Of a stretch of DNA of 64,000 bases, positions 32,188 to 40,738 are shown piece by piece. Origin of the DNA: Spirochaetota bacterium (GTDB taxonomy: Bacteria; Spirochaetota; UBA4802; JAGODF01). Every line of letters begins with the position of its first letter. Within the stretch, counting starts at the first letter, position 1. The stretch lies in contig JARKUF010000013.1 of NCBI GenBank assembly GCA_029974015.1, positions 1 to 64,000 of the forward strand. The letters run 5' to 3'. The position numbers and the translations under genes are program-made. Below the pieces are notes generated by a model. It was given only the letters and a program-made list of their open reading frames with translations. It ran no database searches and was not told the DNA's origin.

Positions 32188-33792
32188 ATGGTCCGTAAGT
32201 ATTTCGACGCGTTGCTCGGCTTTTTCAGGGAAAAACCATATCTGGCCGTGGTCTTCATTATCGCGGCCTTCGCGGCGGGAGGCCTTGCGGCAATCCTTGT
32301 GGACATTCATGGTAAACAAATGGAGGGGCGCAGTTATCCGCTCATGTATCTGAAGGTGAGCGATGACGACGTGAACCCCGAGATCTGGGGTAAAAATTTC
32401 CCCTCCCAATACCAGTCCTATCTAAGAATGAAGGACGCCAATGAACCCACCCCCTTCGGCGGGAGCCTCCCGTACAGCAAGCTCATTCGCTATCCCCAGA
32501 TCACGGCGCTCTGGGGCGGGTATCCCTTTTCCGCGGACTTCAACGAGGAGCGCAGCCATTTCTACTCCCAGATCGACCAGGTGGAGACAAAGCGCAATGA
32601 CAGGGCCTGGCTCAATGCCCATGGCTTTCCAAAATTCAAGGGCCAGCCCGGGGCCTGCATGAACTGCCATAGCGGATGGACGCCTAAATTGATACGCGAG
32701 CTGGGGTGGGTCCGTTTCAACAGCACTCCCTACATGGACCTCGTGGCGATGCTGAAGAAAAACTATGGCGAGGGCGATTTCCAGGCGAAGCTTGGAAGCA
32801 CCTGCGCCGACTGCCATTCACCGAAAGACATGTCCCTTCGGGTCACGAGGCCTGCTTATATCAACGCCATGGTGAAACGCGGATACGAGGCCGATCCCGA
32901 GCTGGGGATAAAGGCCTCCCGGCGCGATATGCGCTCCCATGTTTGTCAGCAATGTCATGTGGAATATTATTTTAAAACGGGGACCCAGGAGCTAACCTTC
33001 CCCTGGACAAAATGGCCCAGGGAGAAGCCCCTTAGAATTGAGATGATCGACGAATATTACGACATGATTGCAAAAGGGGAGAATGCCTTCAAAGCGGATT
33101 GGATACATAAGATCACCGGGGCGCCCATGATTAAAATGCAGCATCCCGAGACAGAGCTCTCTTCAAGCGGGGTCCACGCCCGCTCGGGCGTCGCCTGCGC
33201 CGACTGTCACATGACCTATCAGCGCGAAGGCGCCTACAAAGTGACTTCGCATACTATACAGTCGCCGCTTTTCAATATAAATGGCTCCTGTATGACCTGC
33301 CACTCCCTCACGGAAAATGAGCTCAGGGAAAGGATCCTCACCATACAAAAATCCACGGCCCAGAGCCTGCGCCTCACCGAAGGGGCCATTCTGGCCCTCA
33401 TTGACGATATAGCGCGCGCGAAGGCCCTCATTCTGGCGAAACGCGGTGTGGGTCCCGGTGCGCCGGCAGAAGAGCAGGAGAAGGTCCTGGCGGGCCCTCT
33501 GGCGAAGGCGAGGGAGATGCACCGCAGGGCGAGCCTGCGCTGGGATTTTATTTTCAGCGAAAACAGCACCGGATTCCACAGCCCCCAGGAGAGCATAAGG
33601 GTCCTTGCCCAGGCCGTGGATTTTGCCCGCCGGGGACAGCTTGAGGTCCAGGCGGAGCTGGCGCGCATGGGCCTCAAGCTCGAGCCGGTTACCGGCGCGG
33701 GTAAAACTCCTCCCAAGCCCGCGCCCATTCCCGGAGGGGTGGGGAAGGCCCCTCCGGCAGAGATCGTTAAGTATGACAGCGAGCCGCTATAA
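32188..33792 (+). CDS. nrfA: Pentahaem cytochrome c nitrite reductase NrfA, CxxCH-type active-site haem
   Basis: A 534-aa periplasmic enzyme that reduces nitrite to ammonium with six electrons. An N-terminal anchor or uncleaved signal is at residues 18-40. Five haem motifs start at Cys157, Cys206, Cys253, Cys337 and Cys368. The catalytic-pocket segments CQQCHVEYYF, PETELSSSGVHARSGVACADCHM and KVTSHTIQSPL are conserved. The first (active-site) haem motif is CMNCH, not the CxxCK of most NrfA; CxxCH forms are known in Campylobacter and some others. An Ala/Pro-rich tail (about 490-534) lacks the family fold. It starts 44 nt after nrfH. Cytochrome maturation genes are not in the window. Confidence 0.93.
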   Translation: MVRKYFDALLGFFREKPYLAVVFIIAAFAAGGLAAILVDIHGKQMEGRSYPLMYLKVSDDDVNPEIWGKNFPSQYQSYLRMKDANEPTPFGGSLPYSKLIRYPQITALWGGYPFSADFNEERSHFYSQIDQVETKRNDRAWLNAHGFPKFKGQPGACMNCHSGWTPKLIRELGWVRFNSTPYMDLVAMLKKNYGEGDFQAKLGSTCADCHSPKDMSLRVTRPAYINAMVKRGYEADPELGIKASRRDMRSHVCQQCHVEYYFKTGTQELTFPWTKWPREKPLRIEMIDEYYDMIAKGENAFKADWIHKITGAPMIKMQHPETELSSSGVHARSGVACADCHMTYQREGAYKVTSHTIQSPLFNINGSCMTCHSLTENELRERILTIQKSTAQSLRLTEGAILALIDDIARAKALILAKRGVGPGAPAEEQEKVLAGPLAKAREMHRRASLRWDFIFSENSTGFHSPQESIRVLAQAVDFARRGQLEVQAELARMGLKLEPVTGAGKTPPKPAPIPGGVGKAPPAEIVKYDSEPL

Positions 33793-33826
33793 GATAACGC
33801 GAGTATTCCCGGAGAATTAATTCGTA

Positions 33827-34189
33827 TTAATCCGGGTCATTGTAGCCGCAGCCCTCATAGGGGCTTAATGGGCCGGAACGGTCCAGATGGTCTACGCCGT
33901 CGTAGTAGGGAAAATCGCGGCACATGCGGGGACGAATCTCGTAGATGGAACATGTCGGGAGTCCTTCGGCGTTGTGGGTGAAGTGCTTGCACCGGTAATG
34001 ATAAGGAAGGTCCTCCTCCGGCTTTTCGAAGAGAAACTCCAGCATGGGATAGATAAGGTATATCTCCGAAAACTTCGGGTCCACAGTTGAGAGGCCCCGC
34101 CATTTTTCATAGGCCGTGCGGAGCAGGTCCGGGTCCTCGGCGAGCCGCACGTCCTGACAGCAGTAGCCCCTGCGTTTGCATTCTTTCAT
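33827..34189 (-). CDS. YkgJ-family cysteine cluster protein
   Basis: A 120-aa soluble protein of the YkgJ/UPF0153 class, thought to bind Zn or Fe-S. Cysteines occur as CKRRGYCC at the N-terminus, CKHFTHN near residue 67, and CSIYEIRPRMCRDFP, with a final GCGY. The spacing and the sequence IRPRMCRDFP are typical. No enzyme activity is established for the family. It is the last gene of an operon after queE, a radical SAM enzyme and a 54-aa peptide, which suggests a role in supporting or maturing that system (inference). Confidence 0.82.
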   Translation of the reverse strand: MKECKRRGYCCQDVRLAEDPDLLRTAYEKWRGLSTVDPKFSEIYLIYPMLEFLFEKPEEDLPYHYRCKHFTHNAEGLPTCSIYEIRPRMCRDFPYYDGVDHLDRSGPLSPYEGCGYNDPD

Positions 34190-34263
34190 CAGTAGCTCCT
34201 GTTTAGTCGCCTCCCGTTTGATGGTCCGGGGTCCGGCGGGCGGGGGCGGCCATCCTCCGCTTT

Positions 34264-34428
34264 CTACTTTTTGAAGATGTATTTATTTGAGAGGAATTCC
34301 TGCTGCATCGGGTTGAGGTCGAATTTCTGGCTTGCCTGCTCGATGAGCTTTACCATATCTGCCCCCGGGTTTTCTTTCAGTTCCAGGCCTATGAAACGGA
34401 CGGCGTCTTCGATGTTGGATGTCGTCAT
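34264..34428 (-). CDS. Small 54-aa protein between radical SAM and YkgJ genes
   Basis: An intact 54-codon gene starting MTTSNIEDAVRFIGLELKEN and ending SNKYIFKK. It has a perfect ribosome binding site (AAGGAG, six bases before the ATG) and sits 14 nt downstream of the radical SAM stop. It is acidic at the front, predicted mostly helical, without Cys, signal peptide or membrane segment. Codon use resembles its neighbours. It could be an accessory protein or the peptide substrate of the radical SAM enzyme; the lack of Cys argues against a thioether peptide. No family was recognised. Confidence 0.75.
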   Translation of the reverse strand: MTTSNIEDAVRFIGLELKENPGADMVKLIEQASQKFDLNPMQQEFLSNKYIFKK

Positions 34429-34442
34429 GGCGGTCTCCTTTT

Positions 34443-35321
34443 TTATAATGCTCTCATGTATTCGGGGCGAAGGCTGTTGTCGTCCTTCCTTTTTATTATC
34501 CGGTCCATGGCCTTGAGCACCGCTTCCCGGTCCTCAGGGAAGTGCGCCCGTATTGGCAAGTAGTTCGAGGCGTGGTTCGAAGTGAAGAAGCACGGGCGCT
34601 TCACTTCCATGTGTTCTATCATCAGCCTCAGTTCCTCAAGAAGGCCGAATTTGTCCGGGAGACGGAACTTTCCGGATTGGTAGTCGCGGTACAGCCCGGT
34701 GTTGGGCAGGAGCATTACCGTGAGGGCCGATGCGTAGTCGGGCGACATGTCTCCGAGGTGTTTCCCCGTGTCGATGGCGTGTTCCCGGCTTAGCTCCACT
34801 CCTCCAATTCCCAGAAGCACTGTCTGGGAAAGGAGTATCCCCGCATCCATGATCTTCTCCGCCGTTTCCTTCTGTTTGTGGGGAAACGCGCCTTTCTTGA
34901 CGCGGCGGAGCACTTCCCGGTTTCCGCTCTCAATTCCCTGGTAGGCGATACCGAGGCCCGCACCGCGGAGTTCCTTCAGCTCATCCGGGGTTTTTTTCGC
35001 TATCGCCTTGGTGTTGGCGTACACGCCTATCCGGGTGATACGGGGGTTTTTTGCGCGGATGTAGCCTATGATATCGAGCAGGTCTGTCGTTGGAAGGATC
35101 AACGCGTCACCGTCGGCCAGGAACGCCTTTGTGAAGGGGACGCCCCAGGACGAGGCTTCGTCGATGTCGGCCTTTATGGTTTTTATGTCCTTTACACAGA
35201 AATCCCGTCCTTTGTAGGCGCCGCAAAAGGTGCATTGATTGTGCGAGCACCCCACGGTGACCTGGATGATCATGCTGTGGGCCTCGCTGGGGGGGCGTAT
35301 GATATTGCCGACGTAATCCAT
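34443..35321 (-). CDS. Radical SAM protein with CX4CX2C cluster motif
   Basis: A 292-aa enzyme of the Elp3/HemN-like radical SAM group. The cluster motif GCSHNQCTFCGAYKG has spacing Cys25-x4-Cys30-x2-Cys33 in place of the usual Cx3Cx2C. Later segments LADGDALILP, IGVYANTKAI and GLGIAYQGIESGNREVL are typical of the group, whose members carry out C-H insertions on tRNA or coproporphyrinogen-like substrates. The exact function is unknown. It lies 19 nt after queE and 14 nt before the 54-aa gene in one operon. Confidence 0.83.
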   Translation of the reverse strand: MDYVGNIIRPPSEAHSMIIQVTVGCSHNQCTFCGAYKGRDFCVKDIKTIKADIDEASSWGVPFTKAFLADGDALILPTTDLLDIIGYIRAKNPRITRIGVYANTKAIAKKTPDELKELRGAGLGIAYQGIESGNREVLRRVKKGAFPHKQKETAEKIMDAGILLSQTVLLGIGGVELSREHAIDTGKHLGDMSPDYASALTVMLLPNTGLYRDYQSGKFRLPDKFGLLEELRLMIEHMEVKRPCFFTSNHASNYLPIRAHFPEDREAVLKAMDRIIKRKDDNSLRPEYMRAL

Positions 35322-35340
35322 GGTTTTGCGGTTTTTCCGA

Positions 35341-35994
35341 TTACAGGTTTTTCTTTTCGCCGCCCGGCCAGAGAATGGTGTGGACCTGGATGTTTATTCT
35401 GGCCCTTATATCGTCCATGAGGACCATCTCGGCGAGCTCTCCCGGGTCAATGGTCCCCTTGGCCGGCGAAATATTCACCACAACGCCATTGTGGATATCC
35501 CCTCCGTTTTTTTCAATAAAATTACGGAGGAAGATATAATCCTTCCTGTCAGCAACGATGAATTTAAGCTCGTCCCCCGGGCGCAAAAACCGGAGGTTTT
35601 CCATTACGAAAGATGCTTCCTCTCCGCTTGAAGGGGGTTTTACGTCCACGATTTTTCGCGCCTCACGGGGGAGAACCGACAATGGAAGGCTTCCATTGGT
35701 TTCAACTTGAACGATGTATCCCTGTTTGATGAGGGCAGAAACGAGGGCCGGGGTCTCAACCTGGCAGAGCGGTTCACCGCCCGTCACAGTCACATGATCA
35801 AAATACCCCGCCGATGAGGCACGGGCGAGAATATCGCCAATTTCCATGTCCGTGCCCCCCTCCCGGGCGTAGGCGGTGTCGCACCAGGTGCAGTTCAGAT
35901 TGCAGCCTGCGAGGCGAATGAAGAGGGAGGGAAAACCAGCCCGGGTCGTTTCGCCCTGGATTGAACGGAATATTTCGTGTACTCTCAAAGCCAT
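35341..35994 (-). CDS. queE: 7-carboxy-7-deazaguanine synthase QueE
   Basis: A radical SAM enzyme of the queuosine/7-deazapurine pathway that contracts 6-carboxy-tetrahydropterin to 7-carboxy-7-deazaguanine. The start region VHEIFRSIQGETTRAGFPSLFIRLAGCNLNC is the family hallmark, followed by CTWCDTAYA, which completes the cluster motif. HVTVTGGEPLCQ is the SAM-binding GGE motif, and the pattern VETNGSLPLSVL also fits. ATG 35994 has GAGG five bases upstream; ATG 36009, at the edge of a repeat, is an alternative. queC, queD and queF are not in the window. It leads the operon with the CX4CX2C radical SAM gene. Confidence 0.92.
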   Translation of the reverse strand: MALRVHEIFRSIQGETTRAGFPSLFIRLAGCNLNCTWCDTAYAREGGTDMEIGDILARASSAGYFDHVTVTGGEPLCQVETPALVSALIKQGYIVQVETNGSLPLSVLPREARKIVDVKPPSSGEEASFVMENLRFLRPGDELKFIVADRKDYIFLRNFIEKNGGDIHNGVVVNISPAKGTIDPGELAEMVLMDDIRARINIQVHTILWPGGEKKNL

Positions 35995-36316
35995 ACGGTC
36001 CTCTTTCATAAGGGAAGCTCTAAAAATTAAGGGCAGTCACAAAAACTCATGTGGGACCTCAAAAAAATATATTTTGAGAGGCCCCATAAATTGTAACTGC
36101 AGACGGAAAAACCCAATTATTAGAAGTTGCCATATCACTATATGGGAAGCCCGGCTTTTTGGCAGTCAATAAAATCAGGATTTTCAGACAGTAATAAACC
36201 TGTTTTCCCCATGAGGTTTTTCAATAACAATACCTGCTTGTGCGATAGAAAAATCGATGACAGCGGAAATCGGATGAGGTCCTACTGTCACCATGAAGGT
36301 TAGGGCGGCATAAAAA
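35995..36316. other. Intergenic stretch between queE and dus
   Basis: Divergent genes. Repeat copy R9 covers 36012-36131. The remainder carries no convincing gene; a 36-codon minus-strand frame near 36187-36297 looks protein-like but has no start signal. Confidence 0.55.
36012..36131. repeat. Dispersed palindromic repeat, copy R9 (120 bp, full ends, no GC hairpin)
   Basis: Opens GGGAAGCTCTAAAAATTAAG and GGCAGTCACAAAAAC, then has the AT palindrome GGGACCTCAAAAAAATA / TATTTTGAGAGGCCCC, the segment TAAATTGTAACTGCAGACGG (reverse) and the end CCCAATTATTAGAAGTTGCC. Both termini match copy R5, while the middle contains the AT palindrome and no GC hairpin. It therefore shows that the middle module can be swapped. 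Confidence 0.8.
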
Positions 36317-37261
36317 ATGATATCCGTAAAAGGGCTCTCCCCGGACGGGGAACTCATTCTGGCCCCCATGGCGGGATACACCGACATGGTGTTCCGGGCC
36401 ATTGCGCGCCGACATGGGGCGGCCCTCACGATGACCGAGCTTATCAGCGCAGAGGGTATTGTGCGGAACAATAAAAAAACCCGAAAACTCATGGAGTTCA
36501 CCGACTCCGAGAGGCCGCTGGGCATTCAGATCTTCGGAAACAGCCCCGGGGTGATGGGGGAAGCGGCGCGGGCAGTGGAAAGCCTGGGGCCCGATTTCAT
36601 CGATATCAACCTGGGATGCTGTTCCCAGAAAATCTGTTCAGGCGGCATGGGGGCCGCCCTTTTGAAAGACCCGCCCGCCCTGGGGAGGATCGTCGAAAGC
36701 GTGGTGCGGGCGACGTCCCTTCCGGTCTCCGCGAAAATACGCATTGGATGGGATTTTTCGTCGCGAAACTATCGGGACGTAGTCTCTGCCTTAGAGGACG
36801 CCGGCGTGGACTTTATTTCTGTCCATGGCCGTACCCGGAGCCAGATGTACTCCGGCCGGGCCGACTGGGACATCATCGCGGAAATTGCCCGCAGCTTCAG
36901 ACTTCCAATTGTGGGTAACGGCGATATCATAAGCCACAACGAGGCCCTGTCGAGGCTTGCGGAATCCGGCTGCGCCGCCGTCATGGTGGGGCGGGGGGCT
37001 GTGGGAAATCCCTGGATTTTTTCCGGCGGCATTCCCTCTTTCTCCGAGGTGGCGGGGCAGGTGAAGGAGCACATGGAGGCCATGATTGGGCGCTATGGGG
37101 AGTATGGCATCATTCTCATGAGAAAGCACCTGGTGAAGTACATTCACGGGTTCCACAACGCCGCGAAGGCGAGGACGGCCCTCCTCCGGTCCACAGAGAA
37201 GGAGGAGATAGAAGCGATACTTGACGGCCTCGTGGAGATGGATGGGGCAAATAAAGTTTGA
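36317..37261 (+). CDS. dus: tRNA-dihydrouridine synthase (DusB-like)
   Basis: A 314-aa FMN-dependent TIM-barrel enzyme that reduces uridine in tRNA. The family segments are LAPMAGYTDMVFR, ELISAEGIVRNN, IQIFGNSPGVM, DINLGCCSQKICSGGMGAALL (catalytic Cys in the GC pair), VSAKIRIGW, SVHGRTRSQMYSG and VGNGDI. The Pro that normally follows the active-site Cys is replaced by Cys. The length is normal. It starts after a long divergent region shared with queE. Confidence 0.92.
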   Translation: MISVKGLSPDGELILAPMAGYTDMVFRAIARRHGAALTMTELISAEGIVRNNKKTRKLMEFTDSERPLGIQIFGNSPGVMGEAARAVESLGPDFIDINLGCCSQKICSGGMGAALLKDPPALGRIVESVVRATSLPVSAKIRIGWDFSSRNYRDVVSALEDAGVDFISVHGRTRSQMYSGRADWDIIAEIARSFRLPIVGNGDIISHNEALSRLAESGCAAVMVGRGAVGNPWIFSGGIPSFSEVAGQVKEHMEAMIGRYGEYGIILMRKHLVKYIHGFHNAAKARTALLRSTEKEEIEAILDGLVEMDGANKV

Positions 37262-37437
37262 CAGCGAACGCGTAAAAGTATACAGGAAACGCCTGATGCG
37301 TTTTGTTGAAGACGCATTCTCTGAGAGGGCGCGGGGCTTTTTGGAATGGAAACGGCCATGCAAGGGCGCGGGCTTTCCCATCCACCGCATTGCAGAGCCT
37401 CAGTCGGTTTATCCGGTGCAGAAAAGGGAGACACTCT

Positions 37438-37899
37438 ATGACGACACCTTTCACCATCCTGGTTATTCACGGCCCCAACCTAAATCTTTTAGGGAAGCGT
37501 GAGCCCGACATTTACGGGCACCGTACTCTGGAAAATATCAACCTCATGATTTATGAACGCTCCCGGAGCATGGGCGTCGATGTTAAAATATTCCAGTCCA
37601 ACACCGAGGGCGCCATCATCGACTTCATCCAGGAGAACATGGAAGCTTCGGGGATCATTATAAACCCGGGGGCCTATACGCACACCTCCGTGGCCCTCCG
37701 GGACGCTATCGCCTCAGTAAACCTTCCCGCCGTGGAGGTCCACCTTTCAAACATCCACGCCCGGGAGGAGTTCCGCCGTGAGTCCCTCATCGCCCCGGTG
37801 TGCCTGGGGCAGATCTGCGGATTCGGGGCCAATTCCTATATCCTGGGACTCGAAGCGATCAAGGCTTTCCTCTTGGAGCAGATAGATAGGCGGCGTTAG
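37438..37899 (+). CDS. aroQ: 3-dehydroquinate dehydratase, type II
   Basis: A 153-aa cytoplasmic enzyme that converts 3-dehydroquinate to 3-dehydroshikimate. The signature [21 protein letters not shown] is at the N-terminus, including the catalytic Tyr. [19 protein letters not shown] and [18 protein letters not shown], with the conserved His, complete the active site. ATG 37438 is set by GGGAG seven bases upstream; the upstream open frame has no similarity. It lies 176 nt behind dus and converges on pgk. Confidence 0.95.
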   Translation: MTTPFTILVIHGPNLNLLGKREPDIYGHRTLENINLMIYERSRSMGVDVKIFQSNTEGAIIDFIQENMEASGIIINPGAYTHTSVALRDAIASVNLPAVEVHLSNIHAREEFRRESLIAPVCLGQICGFGANSYILGLEAIKAFLLEQIDRRR

Positions 37900-37923
37900 C
37901 GAAGCGAGTGCAAGATATTCCGA

Positions 37924-37961
37924 GCATGGCGCCGCCCGCGTATCCGCTGTCGGGGCCATGC
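37924..37961. terminator. Possible bidirectional stem-loop between aroQ and pgk
   Basis: GCATGGC (37924-37930) pairs with GCCATGC (37955-37961) across a GC-rich 24-nt loop, between convergent genes. No clear T-run. Confidence 0.3.
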
Positions 37962-37997
37962 GCGGGAAGACCGTACAATTTGCCGGGTTTTTCCCTT

Positions 37998-39182
37998 TTA
38001 ACGGTCCAGAGCGGCGATAGCCGGAAGGGCCTTCCCTTCCAGAAGTTCCAGGAATGCGCCGCCTCCCGTGGAGATGTAGGTGATCCTGTCCGCAAGATTG
38101 AGCTGGTTTACAGCGGTCACGCTGTCGCCGCCTCCCACGATGCTAAGGCGCCCCTCGGCGCCGATGGCGCGCCCCACCTCCAAGGTCCCCTTCGCAAAGG
38201 AGGGCATCTCGAAGGCCCCCATGGGGCCGTTCCATACCACGGTTTTCGCCTTCGATACGGCTTCGTTGAAAAGCCGTATCGTTTCGGGGCCTATGTCGAG
38301 GCCGATCATGTCGTCGGGCATGTTTTCGATGCCTATTACTTTGTGCGGCGAATCGTCTTTAAACTCCGCCGCCGCCACAACGTCCACCGGAAGGAGCACC
38401 GACACCTTTTTCGCCGCCGCCTTTTCCATGATGGCCTTCGCGGTGTTGATGTGGTCCGCCTCCAGGAGGGATTTTCCGATGTTGTAGCCTTTCGCCTTCA
38501 GGAAGGTGAAGGCCATGCCGCCGCCAATGATCAGGTAGTCAACCCTGTTGATGATGTTTTCCAGAACCTGTATTTTAGTGGACACCTTGGCCCCGCCTAT
38601 CACCACCGCCAGGGGCCGCTCCGGTGACCCCAGGGCTTTGTTGAAATACTCTATTTCTTTCTCAAGGAGAAAGCCCGCCGCCTTGTCTTTAATGTGTTTC
38701 GTGATTGCGTCGTTCGACGCATGGCCCCTGTGGGCGGCGGCAAAGGCGTCGTCCACGTAGACATCGCCGAGGCCCGCCAGAAGTTTTCCGAAGGCGTCGT
38801 CGTTCTTTTCCTCTTCGGGGTAGAAACGTATGTTTTCAAGGAGCGCCACGTCTCCCGGTTTCATTGCGTCGATTTTCTTCGAGACTTCGGCGCCGATGGG
38901 GTCGTCGATGAAAAGGACCTCCTTGCCGAGAAGTTCCGCGAGGCGCTTCGCCACGGGGCCCAGGCTCATTTCGGGGACACGTTTTCCTTTCGGCCTTCCT
39001 AAATGGGAGATAAGGACGACTTTCGCGCTTCTGTCGGTGCAGTAGTTGATCGTCGGGAGCGTCTCGGCGATCCTCGTGTCGTCGGTGATCTTCATCGATG
39101 AGTCGTAGGGGACATTGTAGTCGACGCGAATCAGGGCTTTTTTCCCTTCCAGCTCAAGCTGGTTTAAATATTTGATGGCCAT
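37998..39182 (-). CDS. pgk: Phosphoglycerate kinase
   Basis: A 394-aa glycolytic enzyme that transfers phosphate from 1,3-bisphosphoglycerate to ADP. The N-terminal substrate loop is KKALIRVDYNVPYD, followed by VLISHLGRPKGK, LLENIRFYPEEE, VDDAFAAAHRGHAS, the hinge VVIGGAKVSTKI and the nucleotide-site WNGPMGAFE and GGGDSVTAV. The length is normal. AGAGG seven bases before the ATG sets the start. gap and tpi are not adjacent; tatC lies upstream on the same strand. Confidence 0.97.
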   Translation of the reverse strand: MAIKYLNQLELEGKKALIRVDYNVPYDSSMKITDDTRIAETLPTINYCTDRSAKVVLISHLGRPKGKRVPEMSLGPVAKRLAELLGKEVLFIDDPIGAEVSKKIDAMKPGDVALLENIRFYPEEEKNDDAFGKLLAGLGDVYVDDAFAAAHRGHASNDAITKHIKDKAAGFLLEKEIEYFNKALGSPERPLAVVIGGAKVSTKIQVLENIINRVDYLIIGGGMAFTFLKAKGYNIGKSLLEADHINTAKAIMEKAAAKKVSVLLPVDVVAAAEFKDDSPHKVIGIENMPDDMIGLDIGPETIRLFNEAVSKAKTVVWNGPMGAFEMPSFAKGTLEVGRAIGAEGRLSIVGGGDSVTAVNQLNLADRITYISTGGGAFLELLEGKALPAIAALDR

Positions 39183-39211
39183 GGCGCACCTCTTGTTTCG
39201 TAAAATAATCT

Positions 39212-39262
39212 GGCAACCTCTAACATAGCTATTGTGATTGCCCTTAATTTTTAGTGGTTCTC
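39212..39262. repeat. Dispersed repeat, copy R10 (hairpin deleted)
   Basis: GGCAACCTCTAACATAGC is joined directly to TTGTGATTGCCCTTAATTTT and TAGTGGTTCTC. Both ends are kept but the central GC hairpin is missing. Confidence 0.7.
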
Positions 39263-39319
39263 ATATTTTTAAGAAGGGCCGATAAAACATCGCTTAACAA
39301 AGCGGGCCCGTCAAGACAT

Positions 39320-40399
39320 TTACGCTCCCTCCGCCAGTTCTTTTTTCCTTTTATTGCGCACGATTATCTTGCTAATCAGGATCGACAGCTCATAAAGCAC
39401 CATGAGAGGCAGTGCCAACATCGCCTGGCTCAGGGGGTCCGGTCCGGGGCTCGCCACGGCGGCGATGATCCATATAACCACGATGGCGTATTTCCGCTTC
39501 CCGGTGAGAAACGCGGGGCTAATGATCCCAAGCTTAGTCAGAAGGAGCATGATGATGGGGAGTTCGAACACTGCGCCAAGGATGAGCGAGGTCATGACAA
39601 AAAAATTGAAATACTCCGTGGCGTTGTTGGTGATGAGCATTTCCTCGGGCGCGAAGGCCATGAGGGCGATGACCGCCACGGGGAGGAAAAAAAAGGTGAA
39701 GGCCGTGCCTGCGTAAAATAAAAACACCGACGAACCCAGGGAAAGGCGGATAGTGTTGCGGTCGTTTCTGTTGACGGCAGGCTCCACGTACTTCCATATC
39801 TGGTACACCACCAGGGGGAGGCATAGGAGAAGGGAGACGAATAGGGACGCCTTGAGGCGCAGAGTGAACCCTTCGAAGAGGGTAAAGAGGTTGAGCTTTT
39901 GACCCGATGCAGTGAAGGGTTTTGTGATAAGCGCAATAAGGTGGTCTGAAAATCCGAACGCCACGAGCATGAGAACGAGGATAGCGCCTAGAACCACCAG
40001 GAGCCTGGAACGCATTTCGTTCAGGTGGTCAACCAGGGACATGGGATTGTCGCCGCGCTCAAGGGCCGCCGGGTCCGGGGAGGATTCTTCAATCTCGCCT
40101 TTTTCTTCCTCCATCATCATGTCGATGAGGTTCCGGTTCCCGCCTTTTTTCCCGAGCGGTTCCCTGCCGGAGGAGGTTTTCGGGGAGGGTGTCCCGGGCC
40201 CCGGGAGTTCTCCGGTTGGGACTGTGGGGGAAGGCGGTGCCGGATCTTTCTTCGGAGGAAGTTTCGGCTTGGCCGCTTTGGAGGTGGATGGCCGTTTTAC
40301 CGATTTTTTTACGGTCCCGGACGCTTCAGGCTTCCGGGCAGCGGTTTTTTTCTTGCGTGGCGCCGGTTTTTCGGCGGGACTTTTTTTCTTTTCTGCCAA
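39320..40399 (-). CDS. tatC: Sec-independent translocase TatC with long basic N-terminal extension
   Basis: A 359-aa protein. Residues about 119-350 form the six-helix TatC core: MSLVDHLNEMRSRLLVVLGA, LIALITKPF, LFEGFTLRLKASLFVSLLLCLPLVVYQIW, and ELPIIMLLLTKLG near the end, with conserved Glu and Phe residues. TatC recognises twin-arginine signal peptides. The first 118 residues are Lys/Pro/Ala/Ser-rich (KKKTAARKPEASG) and unlike normal TatC, which starts directly at the core. The start is TTG 40399 behind GGGAG; the acidic ATG-start region near residue 92 is an alternative for a short form. No tatA or tatB is nearby. Confidence 0.9.
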   Translation of the reverse strand: MAEKKKSPAEKPAPRKKKTAARKPEASGTVKKSVKRPSTSKAAKPKLPPKKDPAPPSPTVPTGELPGPGTPSPKTSSGREPLGKKGGNRNLIDMMMEEEKGEIEESSPDPAALERGDNPMSLVDHLNEMRSRLLVVLGAILVLMLVAFGFSDHLIALITKPFTASGQKLNLFTLFEGFTLRLKASLFVSLLLCLPLVVYQIWKYVEPAVNRNDRNTIRLSLGSSVFLFYAGTAFTFFFLPVAVIALMAFAPEEMLITNNATEYFNFFVMTSLILGAVFELPIIMLLLTKLGIISPAFLTGKRKYAIVVIWIIAAVASPGPDPLSQAMLALPLMVLYELSILISKIIVRNKRKKELAEGA

Positions 40400-40534
40400 T
40401 ACGTATCTCCCTCAGGGCAATGCTCCGGGCGTTCCGGCCGGGACGCGTATGTGATCGATAGCAGGAAACAAAGCCTTGCCTGTCAAGCATATTAGGATTT
40501 CATCATTTCGGGCGCATAAAAAAAATACTTTTTC

Positions 40535-40690
40535 AAAATTATGGTTTACCCGCCCGCCTTTGGCGGACGGAAAGATTTTAATTACATATTTTCCAATAGA
40601 CGTCGTTTTTAGCTTGATTTTTCGGAAATATCGGCGCAGATATTATATGTGTCGGCAAAATTCAAGTCCCAAGTTTGCCGGTAGTTGCTA
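40535..40690. repeat. Dispersed palindromic repeat, copy R11
   Basis: TTTACCCGCCCGCCTTTGGCGGACGG is the GC hairpin with a drifted right arm. Further on, CAAGTCCCAAGTTTGCCGGTAG and TTGCTATTTATGG are the conserved segment. Confidence 0.65.
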
Positions 40691-40700
40691 TTTATGGTTA

Positions 40701-40738
40701 GGCAACCTCTAATAATTATGCTTTCCCGCCCGCCGAAG
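40701..40738. repeat. Dispersed repeat, copy R12 (truncated)
   Basis: GGCAACCTCTAATAATTATG and CTTTCCCGCCCGCCGAAG are a left end and half the hairpin. It stops 37 nt before the kinase start. Confidence 0.7.

Noticed and set aside
36187-36297. Minus-strand 36-codon frame (VGPHPISAVIDFSIAQAG) between repeat R9 and dus
   Set aside because: It resembles a protein tail, perhaps a remnant, but has no ribosome binding site or family match.
37242-37502. Possible small gene between dus and aroQ (begins [19 protein letters not shown])
   Set aside because: The amino-acid make-up looks protein-like and GGAG lies nearby, but it overlaps aroQ by 65 nt in another frame and shows no family. Not supported without homologues.
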